Assembly (NCBI RefSeq): GCF_900114915.1 | Contig: NZ_FOUS01000002.1 | Span: 558,001-622,000 of the forward strand | Source: Bradyrhizobium sp. Rc3b | GTDB lineage: Bacteria; Pseudomonadota; Alphaproteobacteria; Rhizobiales; Xanthobacteraceae | DNA length: 64,000 bases | Direction: 5' to 3' | Shown: positions 25,711 to 35,325 of the stretch, piece after piece | How the letters are laid out: each line of letters opens with the position of its first letter | Position numbering within the stretch: the stretch's first letter is position 1 | Made by a program: the position numbers and the translations under genes | Notes under the pieces: generated by a model | Databases searched by the model: none | What the model was told of the DNA's origin: nothing | Seen by the model: only the letters and a program-made list of their open reading frames with translations

Positions 25711-28700
25711 TCGCCCGCATCATCGCCTGGTCGGCCCGCAACCTGCTTCTGGTGCTGTTCGGCACCGGCTTCGCTGCTGCCGCCGGCCTCTACGCGCTGA
25801 TCCACCTTCCGCTGGACGCGATCCCGGACCTCTCGGACACGCAGGTCATCGTCTACACCGAGTATCCCGGCCAGGCGCCGCAGGTGATCGAGGATCAGGT
25901 CACCTATCCGCTGACGACCGCGATGCTGACGGTGCCAAAATCGAAGGTGGTGCGCGGCTTCTCGTTCTTCGGCGTGTCGTTCGTCTACGTGATCTTCGAG
26001 GACGGCACCGACATCTATTGGGCGCGCTCGCGCGTCATGGAATTTCTGAACAGCGCCGCGTCAAGGCTGCCAGCGGGCGTGACCCCGACCATCGGTCCCG
26101 ATGCGACGGGGGTCGGTTGGGTCTACCAGTACGCGGTCGTGTCCAAAGAATTGAACCTGGCGGACACCCGCACGATCCAGGACTGGAATCTGAAGTTCGC
26201 GCTGGCCAAGGCCGAAGGCGTCGCCGAGGTCGCCAGCATCGGCGGCTTCGTCAAGCAGTACAACGTGGTGCTCGATCCGCAGCGGATGCGCGACCGCGGC
26301 ATCAGCATGCAGAAGATCCGGGAAGCCATCCGCGCCAGCAACGCCGACGTCGGCGGGCGCACCGTCGAGCTCGCGGAATTCGAGTACGTCATCCGCGGCA
26401 AGGGCTACATCAAGAGCATCAACGATCTCGGCAACATCGTACTGAAGACGAGCAACGGCACCCCGGTGCTGCTGCGGGACGTTGCCAGCGTCGAGCTCGG
26501 TCCGGACGAGCGCAGGGGTATCGCCGAGCTGAACGGCGAGGGCGAGGTCGCCAGCGGCATCGTGCTGCAGCGCTTCGGGGTCAACGCCCTCGACGTCATC
26601 GAGAACGTCAAGAGGCGCTTCAAGGAGATCGCGAGCAGCCTGCCGAAATCGGTCGATATCGTGCCGGTCTACGACCGCTCCAACCTCATCTACGCGGCCA
26701 TCGACACCCTCAAGCATACCCTGTTCGAGGAAAGCATCGTCGTCGCTCTCGTCTGCATCGTATTCCTGCTGCACGTCCGCAGCGCGCTCGTCGCGATCCT
26801 GATGCTCCCGGTCGGCGTGCTGATGGCGTTCGGCGCTATGAAGCTGCTGGGGTTGGGTTCGAACATCATGAGCCTCGGGGGCATCGCGATCGCGATCGGC
26901 GCCATGGTGGACGCCGCCATCGTCATGATCGAGAACGCCCACAAGCACCTCGAACGGGCGAAGCCCGATCAGTCGCGCGTGCAAGTTCTGATCGATGCGG
27001 CCTCCGAGGTCGGGCCGGCACTGTTCTTCAGCCTGCTGATCATCACCGTGTCGTTCATGCCGATCTTCACGCTGGAATCGCAGGAGGGGCGGCTGTTCAG
27101 CCCGCTGGCGTTCACCAAGACGTTCTCGATGGCCGCTGCGGCTCTGCTGTCGGTCACCCTGGTCCCGGCCCTGATGGTCATCTTCGTCCGCGGCACGATC
27201 GTTCCGGAGAACAGGAACTTCATCAACCGGTTCCTGATCTGGATCTACCGCCCGGTGATCAAGGGCGTGCTGCGGGCGAAGACGTTGGTGATCCTGGCGG
27301 CCGTGGCCGTGCTCGCCGTCACGATCTGGCCGGCGAGGCAGCTCGGCACCGAGTTCATGCCCACCCTGAACGAGGGCACGCTGCTCTACATGCCGACGAC
27401 GCTGCCCGGCATCTCCGTGACGAAGGCGGCCGAACTGATGCAAATGCAGGACCGGATCATCAAGTCCTTCCCGGAAGTCGCCTCGGTCTACGGCAAGGCT
27501 GGACGGGCGGCGACCGCTACCGACCCGGCCCCGACCGAGATGTTCGAGACCATCGTCAACCTGAAGCCGAAGGAGCAGTGGCGCCCCGGCGTGACGGTCG
27601 ACAGTCTCATCGCCGAGATGGACAAGGCGCTGCAGTTCCCGGGCGTCTCCAACGCCTGGACCATGCCGATCAAGGCCCGCATCGACATGCTGTCGACGGG
27701 CATCCGTACGCCCATCGGCGTCAAGGTCATGGGCACCGATCTCGTCGAGATCGACCGGTTGGCCAAGCAGATCGAGCGCGTCATCAAAGCGGTGCCGGGG
27801 ACCTCGTCGGCCTATGCCGAGCGGGGCATCGGCGGGTACTATCTCGAGATCGTCCCCGACCGTGAGGCGCTCGCCCGTTACGGGATTCTGGTCCAAGACG
27901 TGCAGGACACCATCGCGGCCGCTCTCGGCGGCCAGACGGTCACCACCACCGTGGAAGGACGGCAGCGCTTCACGGTCAACATGCGCTACCCGCGCGATCT
28001 CCGGGACAATCCGAAGGCCATCGCCAGCGACATGCTGGTGCCGATGCCGGCCGGCGGCGCCGTGCCGCTTGGCGAGGTCGCCAAGGTCGAGCCTGCGCGC
28101 GGGCCGACCTCGATCCGGACCGAGAACGGTCAGCTCGCGACGTATATCTACGTCGACATCCGGGATCGCGACATCGGCAGCTACGTCGCGGACGCGCAAG
28201 CGGCGGTCAACCAAAGCATCCAGTTTCCCGCCGGCTACTACGTGGTCTGGAGCGGCCAGTACGAATACCTGCAGCGGGCCGCAGCGCGCCTGAAGATCGT
28301 GGTCCCCGTGACCCTCACCATCATCTTCCTGCTGCTGTTCCTGAACTTCCGGGCCATGACCGAGACCCTGATCGTGATGCTGTCGCTGCCGTTCGCACTG
28401 GTAGGCGGCATCTGGATGATGTGGTGGCTCGGCTTCAATCTGTCGGTCGCCGTCGCCGTCGGCTTCATCGCGCTCGCCGGCGTCGCCGCCGAGACCGGCG
28501 TCGTGATGCTGATCTACCTCGATCATGCGCTGGCCGAGATGAAGACCAGATGCAGCACGGAGGGGCGGGTCTTCACGCGCGGCGATCTCCACGACGCTAT
28601 CATGGTGGGCGCGGTGGAGCGCGTCCGCCCGAAGATGATGACCGTGGTCGCGATCATGGCGGGCCTGCTGCCCATCATGTGGAGCACCGGGACCGGATCG

Positions 28701-28895
28701 GAGATCATGCAGCGCATCGCGGTTCCGATGATCGGCGGCATGACTTCGTCGACGCTGCTCACACTCATCGTGATCCCGGCGATCTTCGGACTGGCGAAGG
28801 AGCGGGGATTACCGCCCGGCGAACGGTCGGAGGCCGAAGAACGAGCAAGCGAAACCCAAAGTGGAACGCGCGTTGCCGCCCAGGCGGCCGAATAG
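25707..28895 (+). CDS. cusA: RND heavy-metal efflux pump, CusA-like
   Basis: 1062 residues, the usual length. N-terminal IPDLSDTQVIVYTEYPGQAP and GVGWVYQYAVV, SFMPIFTLESQEGRLFSPLA, and PAGYYVVWSGQYEYL are HME-RND signatures; twelve membrane spans with two large periplasmic loops. Proton-driven export of monovalent metals from the periplasm. Overlaps cusB by four bases. No outer-membrane channel gene (CusC) is present anywhere in the window. Confidence 0.92.
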   Translation: MIARIIAWSARNLLLVLFGTGFAAAAGLYALIHLPLDAIPDLSDTQVIVYTEYPGQAPQVIEDQVTYPLTTAMLTVPKSKVVRGFSFFGVSFVYVIFEDGTDIYWARSRVMEFLNSAASRLPAGVTPTIGPDATGVGWVYQYAVVSKELNLADTRTIQDWNLKFALAKAEGVAEVASIGGFVKQYNVVLDPQRMRDRGISMQKIREAIRASNADVGGRTVELAEFEYVIRGKGYIKSINDLGNIVLKTSNGTPVLLRDVASVELGPDERRGIAELNGEGEVASGIVLQRFGVNALDVIENVKRRFKEIASSLPKSVDIVPVYDRSNLIYAAIDTLKHTLFEESIVVALVCIVFLLHVRSALVAILMLPVGVLMAFGAMKLLGLGSNIMSLGGIAIAIGAMVDAAIVMIENAHKHLERAKPDQSRVQVLIDAASEVGPALFFSLLIITVSFMPIFTLESQEGRLFSPLAFTKTFSMAAAALLSVTLVPALMVIFVRGTIVPENRNFINRFLIWIYRPVIKGVLRAKTLVILAAVAVLAVTIWPARQLGTEFMPTLNEGTLLYMPTTLPGISVTKAAELMQMQDRIIKSFPEVASVYGKAGRAATATDPAPTEMFETIVNLKPKEQWRPGVTVDSLIAEMDKALQFPGVSNAWTMPIKARIDMLSTGIRTPIGVKVMGTDLVEIDRLAKQIERVIKAVPGTSSAYAERGIGGYYLEIVPDREALARYGILVQDVQDTIAAALGGQTVTTTVEGRQRFTVNMRYPRDLRDNPKAIASDMLVPMPAGGAVPLGEVAKVEPARGPTSIRTENGQLATYIYVDIRDRDIGSYVADAQAAVNQSIQFPAGYYVVWSGQYEYLQRAAARLKIVVPVTLTIIFLLLFLNFRAMTETLIVMLSLPFALVGGIWMMWWLGFNLSVAVAVGFIALAGVAAETGVVMLIYLDHALAEMKTRCSTEGRVFTRGDLHDAIMVGAVERVRPKMMTVVAIMAGLLPIMWSTGTGSEIMQRIAVPMIGGMTSSTLLTLIVIPAIFGLAKERGLPPGERSEAEERASETQSGTRVAAQAAE

Positions 28896-28913
28896 AAGAG
28901 GATGGAGGTCGCC

Positions 28914-29447
28914 ATGAAGGTCGTCGTTTTAGTTCTAGCCCTGCTGGCCCCGGCTATCGTATGGGCTCAGACGCCCTACGCCGGAATGCAATCGCGGCAG
29001 ATCAAGGCGCTTTCCGACCAGCAGATCGCCGACCTGAAGGCTGGGCGAGGAATGGGGCTCGCACTAGCGGCTGAACTCAACGGCTACCCTGGGCCCTCGC
29101 ACGTGTTGGAGCTTGCGAACCGGCTGGAATTGAGTCCCGATCAGCGCGGCAAGGTCCAGAACATGTTCTCCGCGATGAAATCGGAGACCACCCCGATCGG
29201 CAACCGATTGATCGAGCAGGAGACCGATCTGGACAGGCAGTTTGCCGGCAGGACGATCACTGCGGATAGTCTGGGGGCGGCGACGGCGGCGATTTCAAAG
29301 ACGCAGGGCGAACTCCGCCAGGCTCATCTCAAGTACCACCTGCTCACCGCGGCGATCCTCGACCAGGCGCAGTTGGCGAAATACGCCGAACTGCGTGGGT
29401 ACTCGTCCGACGCGCCGGCACAACAGCACCGTCACCACCATCGTTAG
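28914..29447 (+). CDS. Spy/CpxP-like periplasmic protein
   Basis: 177 residues from ATG 28914, with GGAGG in front. Signal peptide to VWAQ, then a long helical region with LELSPDQRGKVQNMFSAMK, similar to the LTxxQ pattern of the Spy/CpxP/CnrX 'heavy-metal resistance' family, and a His-rich end (QHRHHHR). Could sense or chelate metals or act as a stress chaperone. It starts 18 bp after cusA. Confidence 0.75.
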   Translation: MKVVVLVLALLAPAIVWAQTPYAGMQSRQIKALSDQQIADLKAGRGMGLALAAELNGYPGPSHVLELANRLELSPDQRGKVQNMFSAMKSETTPIGNRLIEQETDLDRQFAGRTITADSLGAATAAISKTQGELRQAHLKYHLLTAAILDQAQLAKYAELRGYSSDAPAQQHRHHHR

Positions 29448-29457
29448 GAGACACGAC

Positions 29458-29928
29458 TTGAAGAAAGCTATCTTGGTTGCCACCGTCGCCCTCGCTGCGG
29501 CCTCGGTGAGCGCACTTCCCGCTCTCGGTCACGACCACGGACACGGACAGCACGAATCCTACTCGGCGGGCGAGCCCGGCGATCCGGCGAAGCCGTCGCG
29601 CACCATCGAAATCGAGATGAGCGAGATGGACTACAATCCCTTCAAGATCGAGGTGAAGCGCGGCGAGCAGATCCGCTTCGTGCTGCGGAACGTGGGGACC
29701 GAGGACCACGAATTCCTTCTGGCGACGACGAAGGAGAACCTGGCGCACGCCGCCGTCATGAAGAAGCATCCGCACATGGAGCACGACGAGCCGAACGGCG
29801 TGCGCGTGGCGCCTAAGAAGACCGCCGAGATCGTGTGGAAGTTCACGAAGCCGGGGACCTTCGAATACTCCTGCCTGATCCCCAATCATCGCGAATACGG
29901 CATGACCGGCCACGTGACGGTCAAGTGA
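29458..29928 (+). CDS. Periplasmic cupredoxin
   Basis: 156 residues from a TTG start at 29458, supported by AGGAG eight bases earlier and a complete signal peptide (ALPALG). The head is His-rich (HDHGHGQHES). Type-1 copper ligands: His in EDHEFLL, then Cys, His and Met in YSCLIPNHREYGM. A soluble blue-copper electron carrier or copper carrier. Starts 10 bp after the previous gene. Confidence 0.85.
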   Translation: MKKAILVATVALAAASVSALPALGHDHGHGQHESYSAGEPGDPAKPSRTIEIEMSEMDYNPFKIEVKRGEQIRFVLRNVGTEDHEFLLATTKENLAHAAVMKKHPHMEHDEPNGVRVAPKKTAEIVWKFTKPGTFEYSCLIPNHREYGMTGHVTVK

Positions 29929-29941
29929 AAGGAGGCTGGCT

Positions 29942-30418
29942 ATGACGCACTTTCAGATGACACGCCGCTCTCTCATCGGGCTACTCGCCGCAGCGGCGCT
30001 GACGGGACCTGCTGCCTCGGCTTTGGCGGAAGACCGCGCGATAACCGTGCACAAGGATCCGAACTGCGGCTGCTGCACCGGCTGGGTGCAGCACCTGCGG
30101 GAGTCCGGGTTCGATGTGCGCGTGGAGGAGGCGTCGGACCTGGACGCGATCCGGGCCCGCCTTGGAGTGCCGACGCAGCTTGCGGCCTGCCACACGGCAG
30201 AAATCGGCGGCTACGTCGTCGAAGGACACGTCCCGGCCGAAGCCGTCCGCCGCCTCCTGCTCGACAGGCCGAACGCACGGGGCATCGCAGTGCCGGGAAT
30301 GCCGGTCGGATCGCCGGGCATGGAGGGAGGAAGGCCGCAGCCCTACGCGGTCGTCCTGTTCGGCCCCGAGGGTCAACGGCAGTTCATGCGTTTCGTCGGA
30401 AAGCAGGCGATCACGTAG
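29942..30418 (+). CDS. DUF411 metal-binding protein
   Basis: 158 residues. The twin-arginine-like leader (MTRRSLIGLLAAAAL) suggests Tat export. DUF411 core with KDPNCGCCTGWVQHL and LAACHTAEIGGYVVEGHVPAEAV; a Met-rich PGMPVGSPGME follows. DUF411 proteins are found with copper resistance genes and are thought to bind Cu. In line with cupredoxin and DUF305 neighbours. Confidence 0.88.
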   Translation: MTHFQMTRRSLIGLLAAAALTGPAASALAEDRAITVHKDPNCGCCTGWVQHLRESGFDVRVEEASDLDAIRARLGVPTQLAACHTAEIGGYVVEGHVPAEAVRRLLLDRPNARGIAVPGMPVGSPGMEGGRPQPYAVVLFGPEGQRQFMRFVGKQAIT

Positions 30419-30494
30419 CCGCCCGTCTGGACAGGAACTGCCGGGACACTGTGCGGTTGGGACCGTGTGAAACCGATCAGACGAGGACATCGAC

Positions 30495-30824
30495 ATGTCG
30501 ACAAAACTGCTCGCCCGCGCGTTCGTCGTTGCGGCTCTCGCCACGGTTCCGCTTCAGGCTTTCGCGCAGGACGCGGCCACGGATCCCTACAAGCCGTCCA
30601 TGGAGAAGATGAACGCGGACATGCAGAAGGGAATGGATCCGGACCCGACCAAGGCCTGGGTGAAGATGATGATCGCTCACCACCAGGGTGCCATCGATAT
30701 GAACAAGGTCGTCCTGAAGGAGACCAAGGATCCGACGATCCGGAAGATGGCGGAAAAGGGAACGAGCGAGCAGGAGACCGAGATCAAGGAGCTACAGAGC
30801 TGGCTCTCGAAGCACGGCAGCTAG
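30495..30824 (+). CDS. DUF305 copper-binding protein
   Basis: 109 residues: signal peptide (FAQ), MEKMNADMQKGMDPDPTKAWVKMMIAHHQGAIDM, then RKMAEKGTSEQETEIKEL. The MIAHHQGAI motif is the DUF305 metal site (CopM-like). A periplasmic copper-binding protein. Last gene of the rightward cus group; the next gene converges. Confidence 0.87.
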   Translation: MSTKLLARAFVVAALATVPLQAFAQDAATDPYKPSMEKMNADMQKGMDPDPTKAWVKMMIAHHQGAIDMNKVVLKETKDPTIRKMAEKGTSEQETEIKELQSWLSKHGS

Positions 30825-30914
30825 TTCAAGACCAGCGCGGCCCAGCAAGGGCCTTGCGCCGGCAACGGCCGCAGCGGCCCGACTGACGGACCGGCACAGC
30901 CGCGCCGGAAAAGG

Positions 30915-31160
30915 TCACTTGTCCTTGTCGCCCATGTGATGCGGATTCGATGTCGACGGACCGCCCGTGTAGTGGTGACCCCCTGAGGTCGTCGTCTTGG
31001 AGGAGCCGACCGTCTCCTTGGGACCCATATGGTGGGGGACCTCGGTCTTCGGACCGCCACTGTAGTGGTGGCCGTTCTTTTCTTTATCCGCAGTTTGCGC
31101 CATGGCAGGGAGCGCGATTAGGGCGGCCGTAACGGCGGCGAGCAGTGTCTTGGTGATCAT
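30915..31160 (-). CDS. Small exported His-rich protein with duplicated motif
   Basis: 81 residues from ATG 31160, GGAGAA in front. Signal peptide to AMAQ, then two copies of a 16-residue unit: HHYSGGPKTEVPHHMG and HHYTGGPSTSNPHHMG, separated by KETVGSSKTTTSG. The HH...HHM pattern suggests metal binding in the periplasm. No named family recognised. Confidence 0.75.
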   Translation of the reverse strand: MITKTLLAAVTAALIALPAMAQTADKEKNGHHYSGGPKTEVPHHMGPKETVGSSKTTTSGGHHYTGGPSTSNPHHMGDKDK

Positions 31161-31226
31161 GTCCGTTCTCCCGGTTGAGGACGGAAACATTCCATCAGAA
31201 CTGGCCAGCATCGTCCTTGACGCACC

Positions 31227-31625
31227 TCAAACTCGCTCAACGCCATCGAGCAAAGAAGTTCGGGTTTGGCTGCCCGATGTTCTGCGCCAGGCGATGCGTT
31301 TGACCGAACCAGCTATTCCGTCGAGCAGACCCGTGAAATCGGGAAGATCGATCATGGCCAGCAGCAGGCCGGCGATCCAGAGCAAGTTGTAGTGCGTGAA
31401 CATCGCAAGGAGACCCAACGTCGCGACGATCTGATATTGGATCTTTTGTCCCTTCTGAGCGATGTGCTCCGGCAAATGATGCAGCCGCAACATCAGAACG
31501 CCGAACATGAAGACGAACGCCACAAGGAATGCTGCCATCCCGATCAGCAGTACGTCGGTCTCCCCAGGACCCGCGGCGAACCACCAGGGGAGGTGAGCGA
31601 TGGAAGTCGAATGGGTGTCAGCCAT
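31227..31625 (-). CDS. Small membrane protein, unknown
   Basis: 132 residues from ATG 31625 (MADTHSTSIAHLPWWF), with CAACAGGT upstream. Three hydrophobic segments (about 22-45, 66-82 and 85-100). No family recognised. Divergent from the Spy-like gene with a perfect FixK/FNR-type box in between. Confidence 0.65.
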   Translation of the reverse strand: MADTHSTSIAHLPWWFAAGPGETDVLLIGMAAFLVAFVFMFGVLMLRLHHLPEHIAQKGQKIQYQIVATLGLLAMFTHYNLLWIAGLLLAMIDLPDFTGLLDGIAGSVKRIAWRRTSGSQTRTSLLDGVERV

Positions 31626-31708
31626 ATTGACCTGTTGCAAGACCCGGCGAGTCCTTAAACCTTCGATTTAGGCGGTCGCCAGTTTCGAAGCTCTGCCCCG
31701 CTACGTAG

Positions 31709-31722
31709 TTGATCTGGATCAA
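31709..31722. promoter_or_regulatory. Perfect FixK/FNR-type box between divergent genes
   Basis: TTGAT-CTGG-ATCAA matches the FNR/FixK2 consensus TTGAT-N4-ATCAA at every position. Distances: 87 bp to the start of the membrane protein (31625) and 117 bp to the Spy/CpxP-like gene (31840). Confidence 0.75.
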
Positions 31723-31839
31723 CCTTCATCGATGGAAGCGCCGAGTCGCGGCCCTCCGGACGTATTGACGCGCATCAAGCCGCCTGCCGCAAGAGCGAGT
31801 CATTCTACTCCGAGCAATCACAGCGCCTGGGAGCTTGTC

Positions 31840-32487
31840 ATGCGCGCACTCACATTCGCCGCACTTCTCGTCACGACGCTCGGGTATTCTGCCTGGGCAC
31901 AGTCGCCGTCCGAACATGAGGGCCATCATCCGGATCAGAAGGAAGCCCCCGCGGGAAAGCCGGCCGCTCCCACCGAGATGCCCCGCGGTGCCAGCCCCTC
32001 GCAAGGCATGATGGGCGGCAACATGCAGATGCCCGACATGATGCGGATGATGGGCATGATGCGCCAGTCTGGCGATGGGATGGAGACGATCGATCGCGTG
32101 GAGGGGCGGATCGCGTTCCTCCGGACCGAGCTCAAGATCACGGACTCTCAGGCGTCTGCCTGGAACGCGTTCGCCGACGCGCTGCGGATCAATGCCAAGA
32201 CGCTGGGAGAGATGCGCGATTCGATGATGATGGCGCAACAGAGCACCGGATCGCCGGACCTCGTCCAAAAGCTGACGCTCCAGGAAAAATGGCTGGCGGC
32301 ACGCCTCGAAGGCACCCGTGCGATGAAGTCGGCGCTCGCCAACCTCGTCGGCAGCTTTTCCGACGAGCAGAAGAAGGCTGCTGACGAGGTGCTGGCGCCT
32401 CAGATGGGCATGATGCCGATGATGTCGGCGATGCGCGGCGGCGCTACGACGGGCATGGGAATGCCGGGCAGCAAGCCGCCCAAATAG
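31840..32487 (+). CDS. Spy/CpxP-family periplasmic chaperone-like protein
   Basis: 215 residues from ATG 31840 (GGGAGC in front). Signal peptide to AWAQ, a Met-rich stretch (GMMGGNMQMPDMMRMMGMM), a helical LTxxQ-type domain (LKITDSQASAWNAFADALR; LQEKWLAARLEGTRA), then a Met/Gly tail. Such Met-rich parts can hold Cu+. Probably a periplasmic metal-stress protein. Confidence 0.78.
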   Translation: MRALTFAALLVTTLGYSAWAQSPSEHEGHHPDQKEAPAGKPAAPTEMPRGASPSQGMMGGNMQMPDMMRMMGMMRQSGDGMETIDRVEGRIAFLRTELKITDSQASAWNAFADALRINAKTLGEMRDSMMMAQQSTGSPDLVQKLTLQEKWLAARLEGTRAMKSALANLVGSFSDEQKKAADEVLAPQMGMMPMMSAMRGGATTGMGMPGSKPPK

Positions 32488-32525
32488 CCTCGGTCAGCTA
32501 GGCTGACCAGGTAGCGCGGCACTCC

Positions 32526-33016
32526 TTATTTCGCCGGCCGGGCAGGCAGGTCCTTGGCGTCGCCGGGTGCCGGCTTGCATTCGAGATCGGCGATCAGTTG
32601 CTTCATCTCGCCGATCTCCCGGACCTGGGCCTCGATGATCCCGTCAGCGAGCTTGCGCACCCTCGGATCCTTGATGTGGGCCCGTTCGCTCGTCATGACG
32701 GCGATCGAGTGGTGCGGAATCATGGCCTCCATGTAGGAGACGTCGCCCCCGTTTCCTGGCTCCGCACCAGCCACAGCGACCCGGCGAAAGCGACGGCTGC
32801 CGCCAGCACGATCGCCACGTTCGTCCTCGAGTCCTTGTACATGCTCCACATGAAGCCGAGCATGATGACGGCCATCACGGCACCCATTAGTAGGGCCATC
32901 CAGGCGCGAGTCTGGCTGAAGAACACGTGATCGAGGGCCCACGTGTTCAGGTACATCAGTCCGTACATCACGATGGTCGAAACCGCGATCATCGCGGCGA
33001 AACGGGCATAGGACAT
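32526..33016 (-). pseudogene. Membrane-anchored DUF305 protein, split by a frameshift
   Basis: From ATG 33016 the frame reads [19 protein letters not shown]...[11 protein letters not shown] and then becomes unrelated. The true continuation, [24 protein letters not shown]...[12 protein letters not shown] with the DUF305 site, is in another frame to 32526. The break is in a run of five G on the minus strand near 32745. One base deleted or two inserted would explain it; a sequencing error in the G run or programmed slippage are alternatives. Confidence 0.78.
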
Positions 33017-33089
33017 CGCCGGCGCTCCGGTTGGTTCATCGGGGAGCAATGGAGCGCGTACGCGAAAGTTCCTGACCAGAGAGTTCCGG

Positions 33090-33103
33090 TTGATCTGGCT
33101 CAA
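33090..33103. promoter_or_regulatory. FixK/FNR-like box between DUF305 and DUF2933 genes
   Basis: TTGAT-CTGG-CTCAA differs from the consensus at one position. It stands 74 bp from the DUF305 start (33016) and 51 bp from DUF2933 (33154). Confidence 0.6.
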
Positions 33104-33153
33104 CAATGATGGCAACGGCGCGCCTAAGCTCCCCAAAGCACAGGAGCTTGCCG

Positions 33154-33408
33154 ATGTCGGTACAGGATCATCCAGGGTATCAAGAGCGCCCTCCGGAGGG
33201 CATGTCCACCAAGGCCAAGGCCGGCCTCGTCCTGATCGGATTCCTGGCCATCGCCGGCGCGCTGCTGTTCACCGAGCACAGGGCCCACGTGCTCGGGTTG
33301 CTGATCTGGCTGCCGCTTCTCGCTTGCCCGCTGATGCACTTCTTCATGCACGGAGGACACGGCCACCATCACGGCGGCGCTCGTCCGAACGACTCGAGGA
33401 GCGTGTGA
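33154..33408 (+). CDS. DUF2933 small membrane protein
   Basis: 84 residues from ATG 33154 (AGGAGC in front). One to two hydrophobic segments around GLVLIGFLAIAGALLF and LGLLIWLPLLACPLMHFFMHGGHGHHHGG. The CPLMHxFMHGGHGHHH ending is the DUF2933 signature; these genes travel with copper/silver resistance. Its stop overlaps the next start (TGATG). Confidence 0.85.
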   Translation: MSVQDHPGYQERPPEGMSTKAKAGLVLIGFLAIAGALLFTEHRAHVLGLLIWLPLLACPLMHFFMHGGHGHHHGGARPNDSRSV

Positions 33409-34085
33409 TGCACGATACCGCGCCCGCCTACGGCCTCTGGAGCCTCGTCATCGTCAACTCGGCGGTGTTCATCCTGTTCGCCTACAGCTTCTTCAAGCCG
33501 CAGACCTCCCGCGATTGGCGCTCCTTCAGCGCCTTCAGCGCGTTCCTGGTGGCGCTGTTCGTCGAGATGTACGGCTTCCCGCTCACCATCTACTTCCTGT
33601 CCGGCTGGCTGCAGTCGCACTACCCGAACGTCGACTGGTTCTCGCATGATGCCGGTCACCTGCTCGAGATGATGTTCGGTTGGACGGCCAATCCACACGC
33701 CGGACCATTCCACATCCTCAGCTTCATCTTCATCGGCGCCGGGTTCATCCTGATCTCCGCCGCCTGGCGCGTTCTGTACGACGCGCAACAGACCCGAAGC
33801 CTGGCGACCACAGGCCCTTACAGCTACGTGCGCCATCCGCAGTACGTCGGCTTCATCATGGTGATGTTCGGCTTCCTGCTACAGTGGCCGACGATCCTCA
33901 CGCTGGCGATGTTTCCGGTGCTGACGATCATGTACGTGAAGCTTGCGAAGGACGAGGAGCGGGACGCCAGGTCGGAGTTCGGCGAGGCCTACGCGAAGTA
34001 CGCCACTGAAGTGCCGGGCTTCCTGCCGCGCCTGAGCAGAGTTTTCGGGCAGGGCTCGACCGGCAGCACGTATCGTCACGGCTGA
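33408..34085 (+). CDS. Isoprenylcysteine carboxyl-methyltransferase-family membrane protein
   Basis: 225 residues with about five membrane segments. The ICMT/phospholipid methyltransferase core is near the end: TTGPYSYVRHPQYVGFIMVMFG and LAKDEERDARSEFGEAYAKY. SAM-dependent methylation of an unknown lipid or thiol substrate. Such genes are common next to DUF2933/DUF305 in metal islands. One-base overlap with DUF2933. Confidence 0.85.
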   Translation: MHDTAPAYGLWSLVIVNSAVFILFAYSFFKPQTSRDWRSFSAFSAFLVALFVEMYGFPLTIYFLSGWLQSHYPNVDWFSHDAGHLLEMMFGWTANPHAGPFHILSFIFIGAGFILISAAWRVLYDAQQTRSLATTGPYSYVRHPQYVGFIMVMFGFLLQWPTILTLAMFPVLTIMYVKLAKDEERDARSEFGEAYAKYATEVPGFLPRLSRVFGQGSTGSTYRHG

Positions 34086-34100
34086 TCCGGGGCGGCGACG

Positions 34101-34556
34101 ATGACCGACACACGCTGGCGTCCATCCTCGGTTCTCCTGGTCATATCCGGCATCCTGCTGGTAGGTGTGGGCATCTACTTCCTAGTCCTCCGGCCACCAT
34201 TGCTGCCGGAGGACATCAGGTACATGAGGCTGACGCCGGCCGAATTGCAGTCGATCGGGCCTCGGCTGACATCGTGGCTCACGCACGTATTTCGGGTCAT
34301 GGGCGGCTACGTGGCCGCCACCGGAGTGCTCGCGCTCGCGCTGGCGTGGACATCGTTCCGGGACCATCGGTCGGTCGCCGCGGCCGGCGCCGGAATCGCC
34401 GGCGGGCTCTCGATCGGCCTGATGGCCGCGGTCAACTTCATGATCCATTCCGATTTCAAGTGGCTGCTGCTCGCCATGGCGCTCGTCTGGGCGGCGAGCA
34501 TCGCGACGTTCGTCCGTGAATCCGCCGTTGCTCCGGAGGCGCGCTCAGGACTCTGA
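34101..34556 (+). CDS. Four-span membrane protein, unknown
   Basis: 151 residues, four hydrophobic segments (about 10-30, 63-83, 93-112, 119-137), with [29 protein letters not shown] in the first outside loop. No named family recognised. 15 bp after the methyltransferase-like gene and 58 bp before the ABC ATPase. Confidence 0.75.
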   Translation: MTDTRWRPSSVLLVISGILLVGVGIYFLVLRPPLLPEDIRYMRLTPAELQSIGPRLTSWLTHVFRVMGGYVAATGVLALALAWTSFRDHRSVAAAGAGIAGGLSIGLMAAVNFMIHSDFKWLLLAMALVWAASIATFVRESAVAPEARSGL

Positions 34557-34566
34557 CCTACGTCAA
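34553..34566. promoter_or_regulatory. FixK/FNR-like box upstream of the ABC exporter genes
   Basis: CTGAC-CTAC-GTCAA is one base from the allowed variant TTGAC-N4-GTCAA. It straddles the end of the membrane-protein gene and lies 48 bp before the ATPase start. Weakest of the four boxes. Confidence 0.4.
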
Positions 34567-34614
34567 TACCGGAGCGGCGGATCCGGCCGACAATCCCTTC
34601 CCGAAAGGGCAGCC

Positions 34615-35322
<708 letters not shown>

Positions 35323-35325
35323 GGC

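Noticed and set aside
26061..28592. 843-codon open frame antisense to cusA
   Set aside because: Lies entirely within cusA in the opposite strand; composition is the mirror of GC-rich codons, with no motif and no ribosome site.
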